Shown here: in pieces, positions 48,628-58,719 of the stretch | How the letters are laid out: the number at the start of each line of letters is the position of its first letter | Numbering within the stretch: the stretch's first letter is position 1 | Source: Salinisphaera orenii subsp. orenii MK-B5 | GTDB lineage: Bacteria > Pseudomonadota > Gammaproteobacteria > Nevskiales > Salinisphaeraceae | Direction of reading: 5' to 3' | Length of the DNA: 64,000 nucleotides | NCBI RefSeq assembly: GCF_003788635.1 | Contig: NZ_AYKH01000012.1 | Location: forward strand, 248,001 to 312,000 | Notes under the pieces: generated by a model | Told to the model about the DNA's origin: nothing | What the model saw: the letters and a program-made list of their open reading frames with translations, nothing else | Databases searched by the model: none | Made by a program: the position numbers and the translations under genes

Positions 48628-49614
48628 ATGGCCGAACAGCGCCGCGGCCGCGACGGACGCCGGCCGTCCCAGCGCCAGCGCATACCCACCCTGGCCGCGC
48701 CGGCCCAGGGCTGGCTGGGCGCGCACGCCCGCTGTCTCATCGAGGCGCTGGGGCGCATGCACCGGCGCTGGGTCGCGAGCCTGCTCACCGTGTTCGTGAT
48801 CGGCATCACGCTCGCCCTGCCGACCGGACTGTACGTGCTGGTCAAGAATCTCGACACGCTCTCGACCAGCTGGCAGGGCACGGTCCAGGCCTCGCTGTAT
48901 CTCGACGACGACGTGAGCGTGGAGCGCGGGCGCACGCTCGCGCGCCGGCTCGATGCCCGCGATACGATCGACGGTGCCGAATACGTCTCCGCCGAAGAGG
49001 GCCTCGAGACGTTTCGCGAGGCCTCGGGCTTCGGCGACGCGCTCGACGCGCTGCCGTCCAACCCCCTGCCCGCGGTGGTCGTGGTCACGCCCGACGCGGA
49101 CATGACCCGGGCCGCGGTGGGCGAGCTCGTCGACACGCTGCGCGGCGAGACCGGCGTGGCCCGGGCCGAGCTGGACCAGGCCTGGCTGGAGCGTCTGTTC
49201 GCCATCCTCTCGCTGATCGAGCGCGCGGCCTGGGTGATCGGGCTGCTGCTGTCGGCAGCGGTGGTGTTCATCGTCGGCAACACCATCCGGCTGGACATCG
49301 AGAACCGGCGCGAGGAGATCGAGGTCATGAAACTGCTGGGCGCCTCCGACGCCTTCATCCGCAGGCCGTTCCTCTACAGCGGCGTCTGGTACGGCCTGTC
49401 CGGGGCGGTGGTGGCGCTGATCCTGCTCGGCGGATGCTTCGTGGCGCTGGCCGGGCCGCTCGGCACGCTGACGCGCTCCTACGACGGCGCGCTCGATCTG
49501 GTCGGCCTCGGCTGGAGCGGCGGGTTCGCCCTGCTGGCGACCGGCATCGCGCTGGGCTGGTGCGGCTGCGCGCTGACCGTGAACCGGCGACTCGCGGACA
49601 TCGAACCACGATAG
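48628..49614 (+). CDS. ftsX: Cell division protein FtsX
   Basis: Membrane subunit of FtsEX, 328 residues with four transmembrane segments: one near residue 60 (LLTVFVIGITLALPTGLYVLV), then a periplasmic loop, and three in the C-terminal half including AAWVIGLLLSAAVVFIVGNTIRLDIENRREEIEVMKLLGASDAFIRRPFLYSG, the characteristic FtsX stretch. The N-terminal basic tail (about 25 residues) is long. GGAGG lies before the ATG. Confidence 0.96.
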   Translation: MAEQRRGRDGRRPSQRQRIPTLAAPAQGWLGAHARCLIEALGRMHRRWVASLLTVFVIGITLALPTGLYVLVKNLDTLSTSWQGTVQASLYLDDDVSVERGRTLARRLDARDTIDGAEYVSAEEGLETFREASGFGDALDALPSNPLPAVVVVTPDADMTRAAVGELVDTLRGETGVARAELDQAWLERLFAILSLIERAAWVIGLLLSAAVVFIVGNTIRLDIENRREEIEVMKLLGASDAFIRRPFLYSGVWYGLSGAVVALILLGGCFVALAGPLGTLTRSYDGALDLVGLGWSGGFALLATGIALGWCGCALTVNRRLADIEPR

Positions 49615-49688
49615 CGGGAACCAAACGTCGCGCCGCCTGTCTTTGGGATATTACTATTGGACTGCAGCCCCACTCCGGCGTTATTTGA

Positions 49689-49694
49689 TAGAAT
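49689..49694 (+). promoter_or_regulatory. Possible -10 element of rpoH
   Basis: TAGAAT, 36 bases before the rpoH start. The nearest -35-like TTGGAC is too far (26 bases), so this is only a weak candidate. The AT-rich spacer after ftsX supports a promoter somewhere here. Confidence 0.3.
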
Positions 49695-49730
49695 GACGCC
49701 ATAGGCAAAAGTCCGAAGGAGGCTTTGCAC

Positions 49731-50606
<876 letters not shown>

Positions 50607-50637
50607 GGCGACCCGACGCCCCCGCTCGGCGGCGGCC

Positions 50638-52245
50638 ATGCCTCCCGACACGACGCGGCGGCGTCTGCTGGTGTCGACCGCGACACTTGCCGGCGCCTCG
50701 GCGCTGGGCGGCTGGCACTGGCCGTTGCATGCGGCCCCGCCCGATGATCGTCGCTTTACCTTCGAGCATCTGATCGCACACGCGCGTGGACTCGCGGATC
50801 GACCCTACGATTCACCCGAGTCGCGGCACGCCGCACTGCTCGATGAGCTCGGCTACGACACCTTCATGGGGATCCATGCCGACCGCGAGCACTCGCTGTG
50901 GCACGGCGCGGACCTGCCGGTGACGGTGGAGTTCTTCCAACTCGACCAGAGCGCACGGGTGCCGGTAACGCTGCACGTCGTCGACACCGACGGCCGCGCA
51001 CGCCGGCTCGACTATCGGCCGTCGCTGTTCCGCTACGACGATCCCGAGCTGGAACAGCGGCTGCCGGCCGATCTCGGCTTCGCCGGTTTTCGCGTGCGCG
51101 ATGCGACCGGCGACCGCCGCGAATGGTGCGCTTTCAAGGGCGCGAGCTATTTCCGCAGCTCCGGCGCGCTCGACCAGTACGGCCTGTCCGCCCGCGGCGT
51201 CGCGGTCGACACCGGCTACGGCGCCGAGGAATCCTTTCCGCACTTCACCGCCTACTGGCTCCTGCGCCCGGCCCCGGAGGATACGACGCTCACCGTGTGC
51301 GCCCTGCTCGAGGGAGAGGATCTGACCGGCGCCTATCGTTTCGAAATCGGCGAGCGCGGCGCGGTGATTGAGGTCGAATCGCATCTGTTTCAGCGCCACG
51401 GCATCCGGCGGCTGGGCATCGCCCCGATGACGAGCATGTTCTGGTTCAGCGAGACCAACGCCCGGCGCGGCACCGACTGGCGTCCGGAACTGCACGACAG
51501 CGACGGTCTCGCCATGATCACCGGGCGCGGCGAACACCTCTGGCGGGCACTGGACAATCCGCCGCGGACCCACTACAGCGCCTTCGGCGACACCGATCCG
51601 CGCGCCTTCGGCCTGCTCCAGCGCGACCGGGACTTCGACCACTATCAGGACGCAGCGGTCCATTACGAACGCCGCCCGAGCCTGTGGGTGACCCCCCGCG
51701 GCGACTGGGGCCCGGGGCATGTCGGGCTGCTCGAACTGCCCACCGCCGAGGAGGTGTACGACAACATCAACGCCTTCTGGGTGCCCGAGGGCAGCGACCA
51801 CGCGGACGCCCGCTGGCGCTTCGATTATCGGCTCGACTGGCGGGACCGCTCAGCGCCCGCGTCCGGACGCGCGCAGGTGGTGGCGACCCGAACCGGCCGG
51901 GCCGGCGACCCGGGCAGCTACGACGACCAGTCGGTGCTGGCTCGCAAGTTCGTGATCGATTTCGAAGGCGGCGCGCTGCCTCGACTCGCCGACGATACGG
52001 CCCTCGATGTCCGGGCCAGCGCCAGTCACGGCGATATCGTCAATCCCTATGCCCGTCGTGTCGCCGGCACGCCGCGCTGGCGCGCGTTCTTCGACTGGAG
52101 CGGCGCGCTGCCGCCGGCGGACGAACCGGTCGAGCTGCGCTGCGTGCTCGCCCACAGCGACCGGCTGCTGACCGAAACCTGGCTGTTCGCCTATTTTCCA
52201 CAAGCGCTGCCGACCCAGATCTTTCACCCGGAGGAAAACGCCTAG
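50638..52245 (+). CDS. Periplasmic glucan biosynthesis protein OpgD/OpgG family
   Basis: Exported protein of 535 residues in the MdoG/MdoD family, which shapes osmoregulated periplasmic glucans. The N-terminus has a twin-arginine signal (TRRRLLVSTATLAGASALGG), which matches OpgD (Tat) rather than OpgG (Sec). FEHLIAHARGLADRPY, NGDFFQLD-like FFQLDQS, YFRSSGALDQYGLSARGVAVDTG and WVTPRGDWGPGHVGLLELPT are conserved. No opgH glucosyltransferase lies next to it, although it usually does. Start ATG 50638 follows rpoH by 31 bases. Confidence 0.93.
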   Translation: MPPDTTRRRLLVSTATLAGASALGGWHWPLHAAPPDDRRFTFEHLIAHARGLADRPYDSPESRHAALLDELGYDTFMGIHADREHSLWHGADLPVTVEFFQLDQSARVPVTLHVVDTDGRARRLDYRPSLFRYDDPELEQRLPADLGFAGFRVRDATGDRREWCAFKGASYFRSSGALDQYGLSARGVAVDTGYGAEESFPHFTAYWLLRPAPEDTTLTVCALLEGEDLTGAYRFEIGERGAVIEVESHLFQRHGIRRLGIAPMTSMFWFSETNARRGTDWRPELHDSDGLAMITGRGEHLWRALDNPPRTHYSAFGDTDPRAFGLLQRDRDFDHYQDAAVHYERRPSLWVTPRGDWGPGHVGLLELPTAEEVYDNINAFWVPEGSDHADARWRFDYRLDWRDRSAPASGRAQVVATRTGRAGDPGSYDDQSVLARKFVIDFEGGALPRLADDTALDVRASASHGDIVNPYARRVAGTPRWRAFFDWSGALPPADEPVELRCVLAHSDRLLTETWLFAYFPQALPTQIFHPEENA

Positions 52246-52459
52246 GCCGGCACGCGCGACGTCTCCGCGGCGACGGCCTCTGCCTATCGGCCCGCGCCAT
52301 GGCCCAACCCGTCGCGCCGGGCTCGGAAGGCGCCTGCCTGCCGGGCGTGCGTCCGGCGCGTGGGACCCGCGGGCCGGCTCACGCCGTCTCGTGCTGCGGG
52401 CCCTGCCCGCGCCCGCCGCACGTTCGGGAAACGGGGGATCGGATGCCGAACCGCGTGAT
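52246..52459. other. Intergenic region between convergent opgD-like gene and mscK
   Basis: 214 bases, no recognisable gene. A frame containing MAQPVAPGSEG runs through it but has no ribosome site or known homology. I do not see an opgH start. Confidence 0.4.
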
Positions 52460-55400
52460 CTAACGCCCGTCGGCGGGTGCCGGAGCGTCGTCGTCCCGGC
52501 CCGTGCGAGCCCCGCCGGGCCCGGCCTCGCGGCCGAAGCGCTCGAAGGACGAATCCATCGAACGCAGGTGCAGATCCCGCTGCGGGAAGGACACGGTCAC
52601 GCGGTTGTCGGCGAAGGCCGCGTGAATCCGCTTGTAGAGCGCATGCTGGAGCGGCAGCAGATTGTAGAGGTCGTGATAGAACACCCGCGCCTCGTAGGTC
52701 ATCGTGCCGTCGTCATAACCCACGAGAAAGACCGAGGGTGCCGGCTCCTCCAGAGCCACCGGCTCGGCCTCGATGGCCTCGGAGATCAGACGTTCGACGA
52801 GTTCGGTGTCCGTATCCAGCGGCAGCTGCACGCGCAGGATCAGCCGCGTGATGTCGTCGGTGAGCGTCCAGTTGATCACGGTCTCGGTGATGAAGGTCTT
52901 GTTGGGGATGACCACTTCCTTGTTGTCCCAGTCGGTGACCGTGGTCGCACGGATGCGGATGCGCGAAACCGTGCCGGTGAGCGTGCCGACCGTGACCGTG
53001 TCACCGACCCGCACCGGACGCTCGAACAGGATCACGATGCCGGAGACGAAGTTGGCGAAGATCTCCTGCAGCCCGAAACCCAGACCGACGCCGACGGCGG
53101 CGACGAGCCACTGGATCGACGACCAACGCAGCCCGATCAGGCTGACCGCCACCAGCAGGCCGACGATAACGATGGCGTACTGGAACAGCGTGGCCATCGC
53201 ATAGCGGCTGCCGGCGTCCATCGAGAACCGGCGCAGGATCGTGATCTCGAGGAACCCCGGCAGGTTGCGCCCCGCGAGCGCGGTGATCACCCCCACCGCG
53301 AGCGCCAGCATCAGAGCGCCGAGGGTGACGTTCATGAGCTGGTTCTGGCCTTCGATCTCGGTGCTGTACTGCCAGAGCGTGACGTTATCCAGCAGCTGCA
53401 GCGCCGGCAGCGTATCCGACCAGATCAGCCACAGGCCGCCACCGATGATCAGCGTGATCACCACCTTGATGAGTCCGCGCGTCTGTTCGCTGATCTGGAG
53501 CAGATCGATCTCGAGCGTGTCCAGATTCTCCGGCGCGCCCTCGCCGGCCGCGGCCGCGGCTTCGCGCGCGGCGCGGGCCTCGCGCGCCTCCTCGCGCTTG
53601 CGCAGGGCGCGGGTGAGTGCCAGCCGGCGCTCGGCCACGGTCAGCCAGCGCACGATCAGGCTGTAGAGGATGAGACAGCCCGACAGCAGCGCCGCCGAAT
53701 AGAAGAAACGGGTCTGCAACTGCAGCGCCGTGTAGTAATAGCCCCAGAGCGCCATTCCCGACAGCAGCAGCGGCACCCCCACCGCCAGCGGCAGCCACAG
53801 ATAGCCCAGCCGCCAGTGGTCGTCGCTGCTGTCGGCCAGGTTGGAGATCGCCCCACGGGTGGGATGCAGCAGCCGCCAGGAGAACGCCGCGATCATCAGC
53901 GAGCTGAACACGAACGCGGCCAGCCCGAGCGTCTCGCGCCTGCCGTCCTCGTTGATCGACTCGGTGAGCGCCAGCACCAGGGTCGGCAACACCAGGACGG
54001 CCAGCAGCCAGCGCAGATTCCGATGCAGACCGCGGCGAGCCGCCTCGTCCCAGAGAAAATGCCGCTCGGCCAGGCCGTTGGCCCGGCACACCTGGGCGAA
54101 GGGCTCGATGAACAGTACCAGCACGCCGAGCTGGATCGCGCTGTAGGCCACGGCCAGCGCATAGGGTGCCGGATCGCTGCCCTGACGGATGAACAAGCCC
54201 GTGGCGACCAGCAGCAGCGCGGCCGGCAGCGACAGCAGCAGCGTGATCAGCGTGGTGCGCAGCGTCACCCAGAAGGTATCGCGCCGCACGTTGCCGACCG
54301 GTTCTGCGAGCCGTTTGAGCCGTGCGCGCAGCGTCCGCTGCACACTGAGCATGGCGGCGACGATGAGCGCGGCGAGCAGCGCCGCGAGCGGCTCGTTGCT
54401 CGCGCCCGAGACGAAGGCCGCCACCGCGCTGTTCCAGCCGTCGGGATCAAACACCCAGGGCAGATCGCGGGCGACCGCGGCCGGCCAGTCCAGACCCACG
54501 CGGTCGAACGACGGCAGCCAGAACAGACGCTCGTCGAGCAGTCGCTCGAAGGCGCCCAGCGTTTCCTCGTACTGTTCCCCGAGCGAGCGCAGATCCCGCC
54601 CGATGTCGATGTAGCGGCCCTCCGCGTCGACCAGGAGATCGAGCACATCGCGGCGCTGTTCCAGGAGGTTGATCAGTGACCGGCGCTGGCTGTCGTTGAG
54701 CGCATCCGGTCCGTCGACCAGCGCATCCGCGCGCGAGGCGAGATCATCGAGCTCCACCCGCGCCTGCTGGAGCTGAAAGCGCTGGAGTTCGGCCGAGGCG
54801 ATATCAGGCGCCCGACTTCCCGTACCGGGCACCGCCGCGAATTCGGGCGAGCTCAGGTCCCGCTTCTGCGAGCGCAGGACATCGCCGAGGGCCACCGACG
54901 TGCCGCCGATCTCGAGCTGACGCTGGACCAGATTCAGGCGCCGCTCGAGATCCTCGACATCGCTGCGGCGTTCCACCTGGCGTGAGGCCAGACGCTCGCT
55001 GTCGGCGGTGACTTCGGCCAGCTCCCGTGACAGTTCCAGATTGCGCTGGGCCGCGTCGGCGAGCGGCCGGGCGGCGCCGCGAAGCTCGGTGAGCGTGTCC
55101 TGGCTCTGCTCGCGCAGCGTTTTGGCGGTGTCGTTCTGACGCTGCGCCAGCGCCAGCTGGAGCGTGGCGAGCGCCTGCGTGTCGCGGGACAGCCGCGCTT
55201 CGGCCAGTGTGCGCTGTGCCTCGACCAGGCGTTCGCGGGCATCCAGGCCGGACAGCTCCTGCTGGAGGCGCTCGATCTCGGCGGTCAGGGCTTCGCGCCG
55301 GGCGGACAGCTGGCTGCGCTCGGCCTCGTTGAGCGCGCTGGCGCCGGGCTCGTCGCTCGACGACGATGCGACCGACGTATCCAGGGATTGCAGCGCATTG

Positions 55401-55936
55401 CGTGCCTCGGCCAGCTCCCGGCGCGCGGCGTCCGGGCGCTGGGCGAGACGGGTCAGCTGATCGCGCAGATCGGACAGGCGGGCCTGCGTCTCGCCGAGCC
55501 GGGTATCGAGCTCGTCGGCCCGTGTCGACAGCTTCGAGGTGGCGACCTCCTCCAGTGCGTCCCGGCTGGGCGCGGCCTCGATCGCTCGCATCTGTTCGTT
55601 GATGCGTCGGATCTCGGCCGGTGCTTCGGCCGCCTTCTTGCGCAGCGCTTCGGTCTGACGGCGATCGCTCTGGGCCGCCTCGAGCGCGGACACGGCCTGC
55701 TGGTAGGTCTCCAGCGCTTCATCGCGCAGCGCCGAGTCGACGTCGTCGCGCGCCTTCAACGCGCTGATGCGATCCTGGAGCTGGCCGAGCCGTTGGTCGA
55801 TGTCGACATCGGCATCCGTCGGCTGCTGGGCGTGGGCCACGACCATGCAGAGCAGCCAGCACAGCACGAACGCGACCGCACGCCCCACGCCTGCAGGGCG
55901 CGGCGCGGCCAGCCCCTGATGCCTCGTCAACCGCAT
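52460..55936 (-). CDS. MscK/KefA-type large mechanosensitive channel
   Basis: A 1158-residue envelope channel that opens under membrane tension. It has a signal peptide (AVAFVLCWLLCMVVAHAQ, ending about residue 37), then about 450 periplasmic residues of predicted coiled coil, rich in Ala, Arg, Glu and Gln (LGQLQDRISALKARDD onward). Multiple membrane helices lead to the MscS core: WSSIQWLVAAVGVGLGFGLQEIFANFVSGIVILFERPVRVGDTVTVGTLTG, with the Gly/Ala-rich pore helix. The C-terminal tail is short and charged. ATG 55936 chosen for the signal peptide. MscK and YbiO/MscM are the closest types; assignment between them is uncertain. Confidence 0.92.
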   Translation of the reverse strand: MRLTRHQGLAAPRPAGVGRAVAFVLCWLLCMVVAHAQQPTDADVDIDQRLGQLQDRISALKARDDVDSALRDEALETYQQAVSALEAAQSDRRQTEALRKKAAEAPAEIRRINEQMRAIEAAPSRDALEEVATSKLSTRADELDTRLGETQARLSDLRDQLTRLAQRPDAARRELAEARNALQSLDTSVASSSSDEPGASALNEAERSQLSARREALTAEIERLQQELSGLDARERLVEAQRTLAEARLSRDTQALATLQLALAQRQNDTAKTLREQSQDTLTELRGAARPLADAAQRNLELSRELAEVTADSERLASRQVERRSDVEDLERRLNLVQRQLEIGGTSVALGDVLRSQKRDLSSPEFAAVPGTGSRAPDIASAELQRFQLQQARVELDDLASRADALVDGPDALNDSQRRSLINLLEQRRDVLDLLVDAEGRYIDIGRDLRSLGEQYEETLGAFERLLDERLFWLPSFDRVGLDWPAAVARDLPWVFDPDGWNSAVAAFVSGASNEPLAALLAALIVAAMLSVQRTLRARLKRLAEPVGNVRRDTFWVTLRTTLITLLLSLPAALLLVATGLFIRQGSDPAPYALAVAYSAIQLGVLVLFIEPFAQVCRANGLAERHFLWDEAARRGLHRNLRWLLAVLVLPTLVLALTESINEDGRRETLGLAAFVFSSLMIAAFSWRLLHPTRGAISNLADSSDDHWRLGYLWLPLAVGVPLLLSGMALWGYYYTALQLQTRFFYSAALLSGCLILYSLIVRWLTVAERRLALTRALRKREEAREARAAREAAAAAGEGAPENLDTLEIDLLQISEQTRGLIKVVITLIIGGGLWLIWSDTLPALQLLDNVTLWQYSTEIEGQNQLMNVTLGALMLALAVGVITALAGRNLPGFLEITILRRFSMDAGSRYAMATLFQYAIVIVGLLVAVSLIGLRWSSIQWLVAAVGVGLGFGLQEIFANFVSGIVILFERPVRVGDTVTVGTLTGTVSRIRIRATTVTDWDNKEVVIPNKTFITETVINWTLTDDITRLILRVQLPLDTDTELVERLISEAIEAEPVALEEPAPSVFLVGYDDGTMTYEARVFYHDLYNLLPLQHALYKRIHAAFADNRVTVSFPQRDLHLRSMDSSFERFGREAGPGGARTGRDDDAPAPADGR

Positions 55937-56007
55937 GTCGCCCTTCGCTTTGGTTGCGCTGCCTGACAGCGGCCAGATTCTACCCCGCACGGGGGGCGCA
56001 CGGCGAG

Positions 56008-56319
56008 TCAGCGGCTCTCGTCATCGCCGCGCTTTTCGGCTCGCCGGCGCGCGCGGGCATCGTCGATGATCTCGAAGACATCGGTGCCGAACTCGCCGAG
56101 TTCGCGGTTCACACCCCGCACGACGTCATAGATCGTCGGTCGCGCGGGATCCGCCGACGCGGCGCGGTCCGCGGCGCCACCGGCGGAGCGGCCCCGCAGG
56201 CGGCCGGCCTGGCCGCCGACATAATCGCCGATCAGGCGATGGACGTTCTCGACCCGCGACGCGGCCGAATCGAAGGTCGACTCGGCCGAATCCTTGACGG
56301 TTTCAAGCAGCTTCAGCAT
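56008..56319 (-). CDS. Small hypothetical protein
   Basis: About 103 residues, not recognised. It reads MLKLLETVKDSAESTFDSAASRVENVH, then a Gly/Arg-rich middle, then YDVVRGVNRELGEFGTDVFEIIDDA with a basic end. Amphipathic, no signal peptide. It overlaps the desaturase gene by 17 bases if started at 56319 (more if from the upstream ATGs), which suggests coupling to desB. Charged-helix composition is compatible with a coiled-coil or membrane-associated regulator. Confidence 0.6.
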   Translation of the reverse strand: MLKLLETVKDSAESTFDSAASRVENVHRLIGDYVGGQAGRLRGRSAGGAADRAASADPARPTIYDVVRGVNRELGEFGTDVFEIIDDARARRRAEKRGDDESR

Positions 56320-57421
56320 AGACGGGCGCATCCACGGATGACTCATCGGCAAGCGTATTGCCTTTGCGCCGATGCGGCAACGACATGCGCAGGATGCGCT
56401 TGACCACGCCGCCGAACTGCTTGCTGAGCGGGCCGGTGTTGTAGTTCAGACCGTAGCGCTCGCAGATCGCCTGCACCCGCGGTGCGATCTCGCGATAGCG
56501 GTGCGAGGGCATGTCGGGGAACAGATGATGCTCGATCTGATAGCTCAGGTGGCCGCTGAGAATATGGAACGGCACCGAGCCGTCGAGATTGGACGAGCCG
56601 AGCAGCTGGCGCAGATACCATTGGCCACGGGCCTCGTCGCGCGTCTCCTCGACGTCGAACATCTCCACCTCGTCGGTGAAATGGCCGCAGAAGATGATCA
56701 TGAACGACCAGATGTTGCGGTTGAAGTTGGCCGCGAAGTTGCCCGAGATCACGAAGGGGGCCATCGGGCCCGCGAGCAGCGGGAAGGCCACGTAATCCTT
56801 GAACAGCTGATTGCGCACCTTGCCCCAGATGCCGCGCGCCTGCACGCCGACCTCGCTCCAGCTCTTGTCCTTGCCGATGCGCTCCCATTCCAGATCGTGC
56901 AGGGCCACGCCCCACTGGAAAAACGCCGCCAGCGTGAGGGCGATACCGGGCTGCACGAGAAAACGCGGCTCCCAGGCCTGGTCCTCGCTCATGCGCAGCA
57001 CCGAATAGCCCAGATCGCGGTCGAGATCGACGATGTTGGTGAAGGTGTGGTGCACGTAGTTGTGCGAATGCTTCCACTGATCCGACGGGCAGGTGTTGTC
57101 CCACTCGTAGGTACCCGAATCCAGGGCCGGATCGTTCATCCAGTCCCACTGGCCGTGCATGACGTTGTGCCCGATCTCCATGTTCTCGAGGATCTTGGAC
57201 AGCGACAGCAGGCCCACGCCGCCGAGCCACGCCGGCGGCAGGAAGCCGGCCATCAGCATCGCCCGCCCGACCACTTCGCTGTAGCGCTGGGTGGCGAGGA
57301 TATTGTGGATATAGCGGGCATCGCGCTCGCCGAGATCGTTCATGACCTCGTCGCGCACGGCATCGAGCTCGCGCCCGAATTCGGCGATGTCGGCTTCGCT
57401 CAGATGTGTCGGCTTACCCAT
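56303..57421 (-). CDS. desB: Fatty acid desaturase, DesB-like
   Basis: Membrane di-iron desaturase of 372 residues. The three histidine boxes are HNVMHGQWD, HSHNYVHHTF and QIEHHLFPDMPSHRY, with hydrophobic stretches between. It matches acyl-CoA delta-9-type desaturases such as P. aeruginosa DesB. The start MGKPTHLSEADIAEFG has GGGAG 11 bases upstream. It follows the oxidoreductase gene desC on the same strand by 68 bases, and the neighbouring TetR gene completes the known desT-desC-desB layout. Function by family and synteny. Confidence 0.93.
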   Translation of the reverse strand: MGKPTHLSEADIAEFGRELDAVRDEVMNDLGERDARYIHNILATQRYSEVVGRAMLMAGFLPPAWLGGVGLLSLSKILENMEIGHNVMHGQWDWMNDPALDSGTYEWDNTCPSDQWKHSHNYVHHTFTNIVDLDRDLGYSVLRMSEDQAWEPRFLVQPGIALTLAAFFQWGVALHDLEWERIGKDKSWSEVGVQARGIWGKVRNQLFKDYVAFPLLAGPMAPFVISGNFAANFNRNIWSFMIIFCGHFTDEVEMFDVEETRDEARGQWYLRQLLGSSNLDGSVPFHILSGHLSYQIEHHLFPDMPSHRYREIAPRVQAICERYGLNYNTGPLSKQFGGVVKRILRMSLPHRRKGNTLADESSVDAPVYAEAA

Positions 57422-57489
57422 GGTTCTTGACTCCCGGACGCGGTGGCGTCCTGTCGTGAATGGCGGTTCGAGCGCGCGTGAGGCGCGTT

Positions 57490-58551
57490 CTAGAGTTCGA
57501 CGGCCACGTCGCCGGCGGCGGCGTGGATACAAAGCTGTAGGTCGGTATCGCGCACGTCGCGTACGCGGTTGGTACGCAGATCGCGCACCGTGCCCTCGCT
57601 CACCCGGCACTTGCAGGCGTGGCAGATGCCCATGCGGCAGCCGTAGGCCGGCTTGAGGCCGGCGCCCTCGGCGACCTCGAGCAGCGAGCCGTTTTCGCCC
57701 GAGGCGGCGATATCGGATTTGACGAACTGTACGGCGCCTTCGCCGTGGGCGGCCTCGCGCCGGGTGGCGGCGAACTGCTCGCGGTGCAACGGCCGGTTCG
57801 AGCGCGCCCGGATGAGCGGCTCGGCCGCGTCCATGAAGCCCGCCGGCCCGCACAGCCAGGTCTCACGCTCGGCGAGGTCGGGCACCCGACCGTCCAGGGC
57901 GGCGGCGTCGATGCGGCCGCCGCCTCCGGCGGTGTAGACCGTTTCCACGCGCAGCCCCGGATGACGCGCGTCCAGCGCCGCCAGTTCGGCGGCGTAGATC
58001 ATGTCGGTCCGCGAACGCGCGTAGTGGACAAACACGACATCCTGCACGCGATCCCGCGCGAGCCAGTCGCGCAGCACCCCCATCACCGGCGTGATGCCGC
58101 TACCAGCGCTGATGAGCAGCGCACGTTCCGGCACCGACGGGCCGGGACAGAAATCGCCCTCGGCCGGGCTCAGATAGATCAGCTGACCGCGCTCGGCGTG
58201 ATCGACCAGAAAGTTGCTCACGCGACCGTCGCCGTTACGCTTGACCGTGACCTCGATCAGCGGATCGCCGGGCGCGCTGACGATGGAAAAGCAACGGCTG
58301 TGACGGACGCCGTCCAGATCCACGCCGAGCAAGAGGTGCTGGCCGGGCCGATGACCCGTCCAGTTGTCGTTGGGCTCGATGGTCAGGGTGACGCTGTCGG
58401 GCGTCTGGCGCGCGACGGCGCTGACCCGGCCGCGCGGCTCGCGCAGTGACAGCCGGCGATCGATCAGGGCCAGATAGTCGTCCACCGAGAGCGGGCTGGC
58501 GAGCGCGCCGACCAGCGGGCTGCCGAGCAGTTTCTTCACCACGGGTTTCAT
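57490..58551 (-). CDS. desC: Ferredoxin reductase-like oxidoreductase, DesC-like electron donor
   Basis: Flavin and iron-sulfur reductase of 353 residues that likely feeds electrons to the desaturase. FAD motif RHSRCFSIVSAP, NAD(P)-binding LISAGSGITPVMGVLRDWL, WLCGPAGFMDAAEPL, and a C-terminal plant-type [2Fe-2S] domain with CRMGICHACKC and a final Cys in LQLCIHAA. ATG 58551 is preceded by GGAGG. Its promoter contains two DesT-like repeats. Confidence 0.93.
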   Translation of the reverse strand: MKPVVKKLLGSPLVGALASPLSVDDYLALIDRRLSLREPRGRVSAVARQTPDSVTLTIEPNDNWTGHRPGQHLLLGVDLDGVRHSRCFSIVSAPGDPLIEVTVKRNGDGRVSNFLVDHAERGQLIYLSPAEGDFCPGPSVPERALLISAGSGITPVMGVLRDWLARDRVQDVVFVHYARSRTDMIYAAELAALDARHPGLRVETVYTAGGGGRIDAAALDGRVPDLAERETWLCGPAGFMDAAEPLIRARSNRPLHREQFAATRREAAHGEGAVQFVKSDIAASGENGSLLEVAEGAGLKPAYGCRMGICHACKCRVSEGTVRDLRTNRVRDVRDTDLQLCIHAAAGDVAVEL

Positions 58552-58569
58552 GACGGCTTCCTCCGGCAC

Positions 58570-58585
58570 GTGAACAGGTGTACAC
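58570..58585. promoter_or_regulatory. DesT-like operator half 1
   Basis: GTGAACAGGTGTACAC, an imperfect palindrome of 16 bp next to the -10 region of the desCB promoter. It resembles the partner repeat at 58608-58623. Confidence 0.65.
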
Positions 58586-58612
58586 TTTAGGTGCGGCGCA
58601 CCATTAAGTCAA
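58584..58612 (-). promoter_or_regulatory. Promoter of the desC-desB operon
   Basis: On the minus strand TTGACT (58612-58607) and TAAAGT (58589-58584) are separated by 17 bases, a normal spacing. The -35 lies inside the second operator repeat and the -10 adjoins the first, so a bound repressor would block polymerase. Confidence 0.6.
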
Positions 58613-58623
58613 CACTTGTTCAC
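58608..58623. promoter_or_regulatory. DesT-like operator half 2
   Basis: GTCAACACTTGTTCAC, a palindrome of 16 bp with two mismatched pairs. It overlaps the desCB -35 box and lies in the divergent spacer shared with the TetR gene. Confidence 0.65.
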
Positions 58624-58719
58624 AAAGAATCATGCCCCGTTGCCGGCCGCCGCTGCGGGCGCCTGTTTGCAACAGCGCCCGCAGCGGCTATGGTCGCCGG
58701 CTGATCCCGCGTTGAACCG

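Noticed and set aside
52246-52459. Remnant of opgH after the opgD-like gene
   Set aside because: No sequence resembling the OpgH N-terminus was found in any frame; the open frame has no ribosome site.
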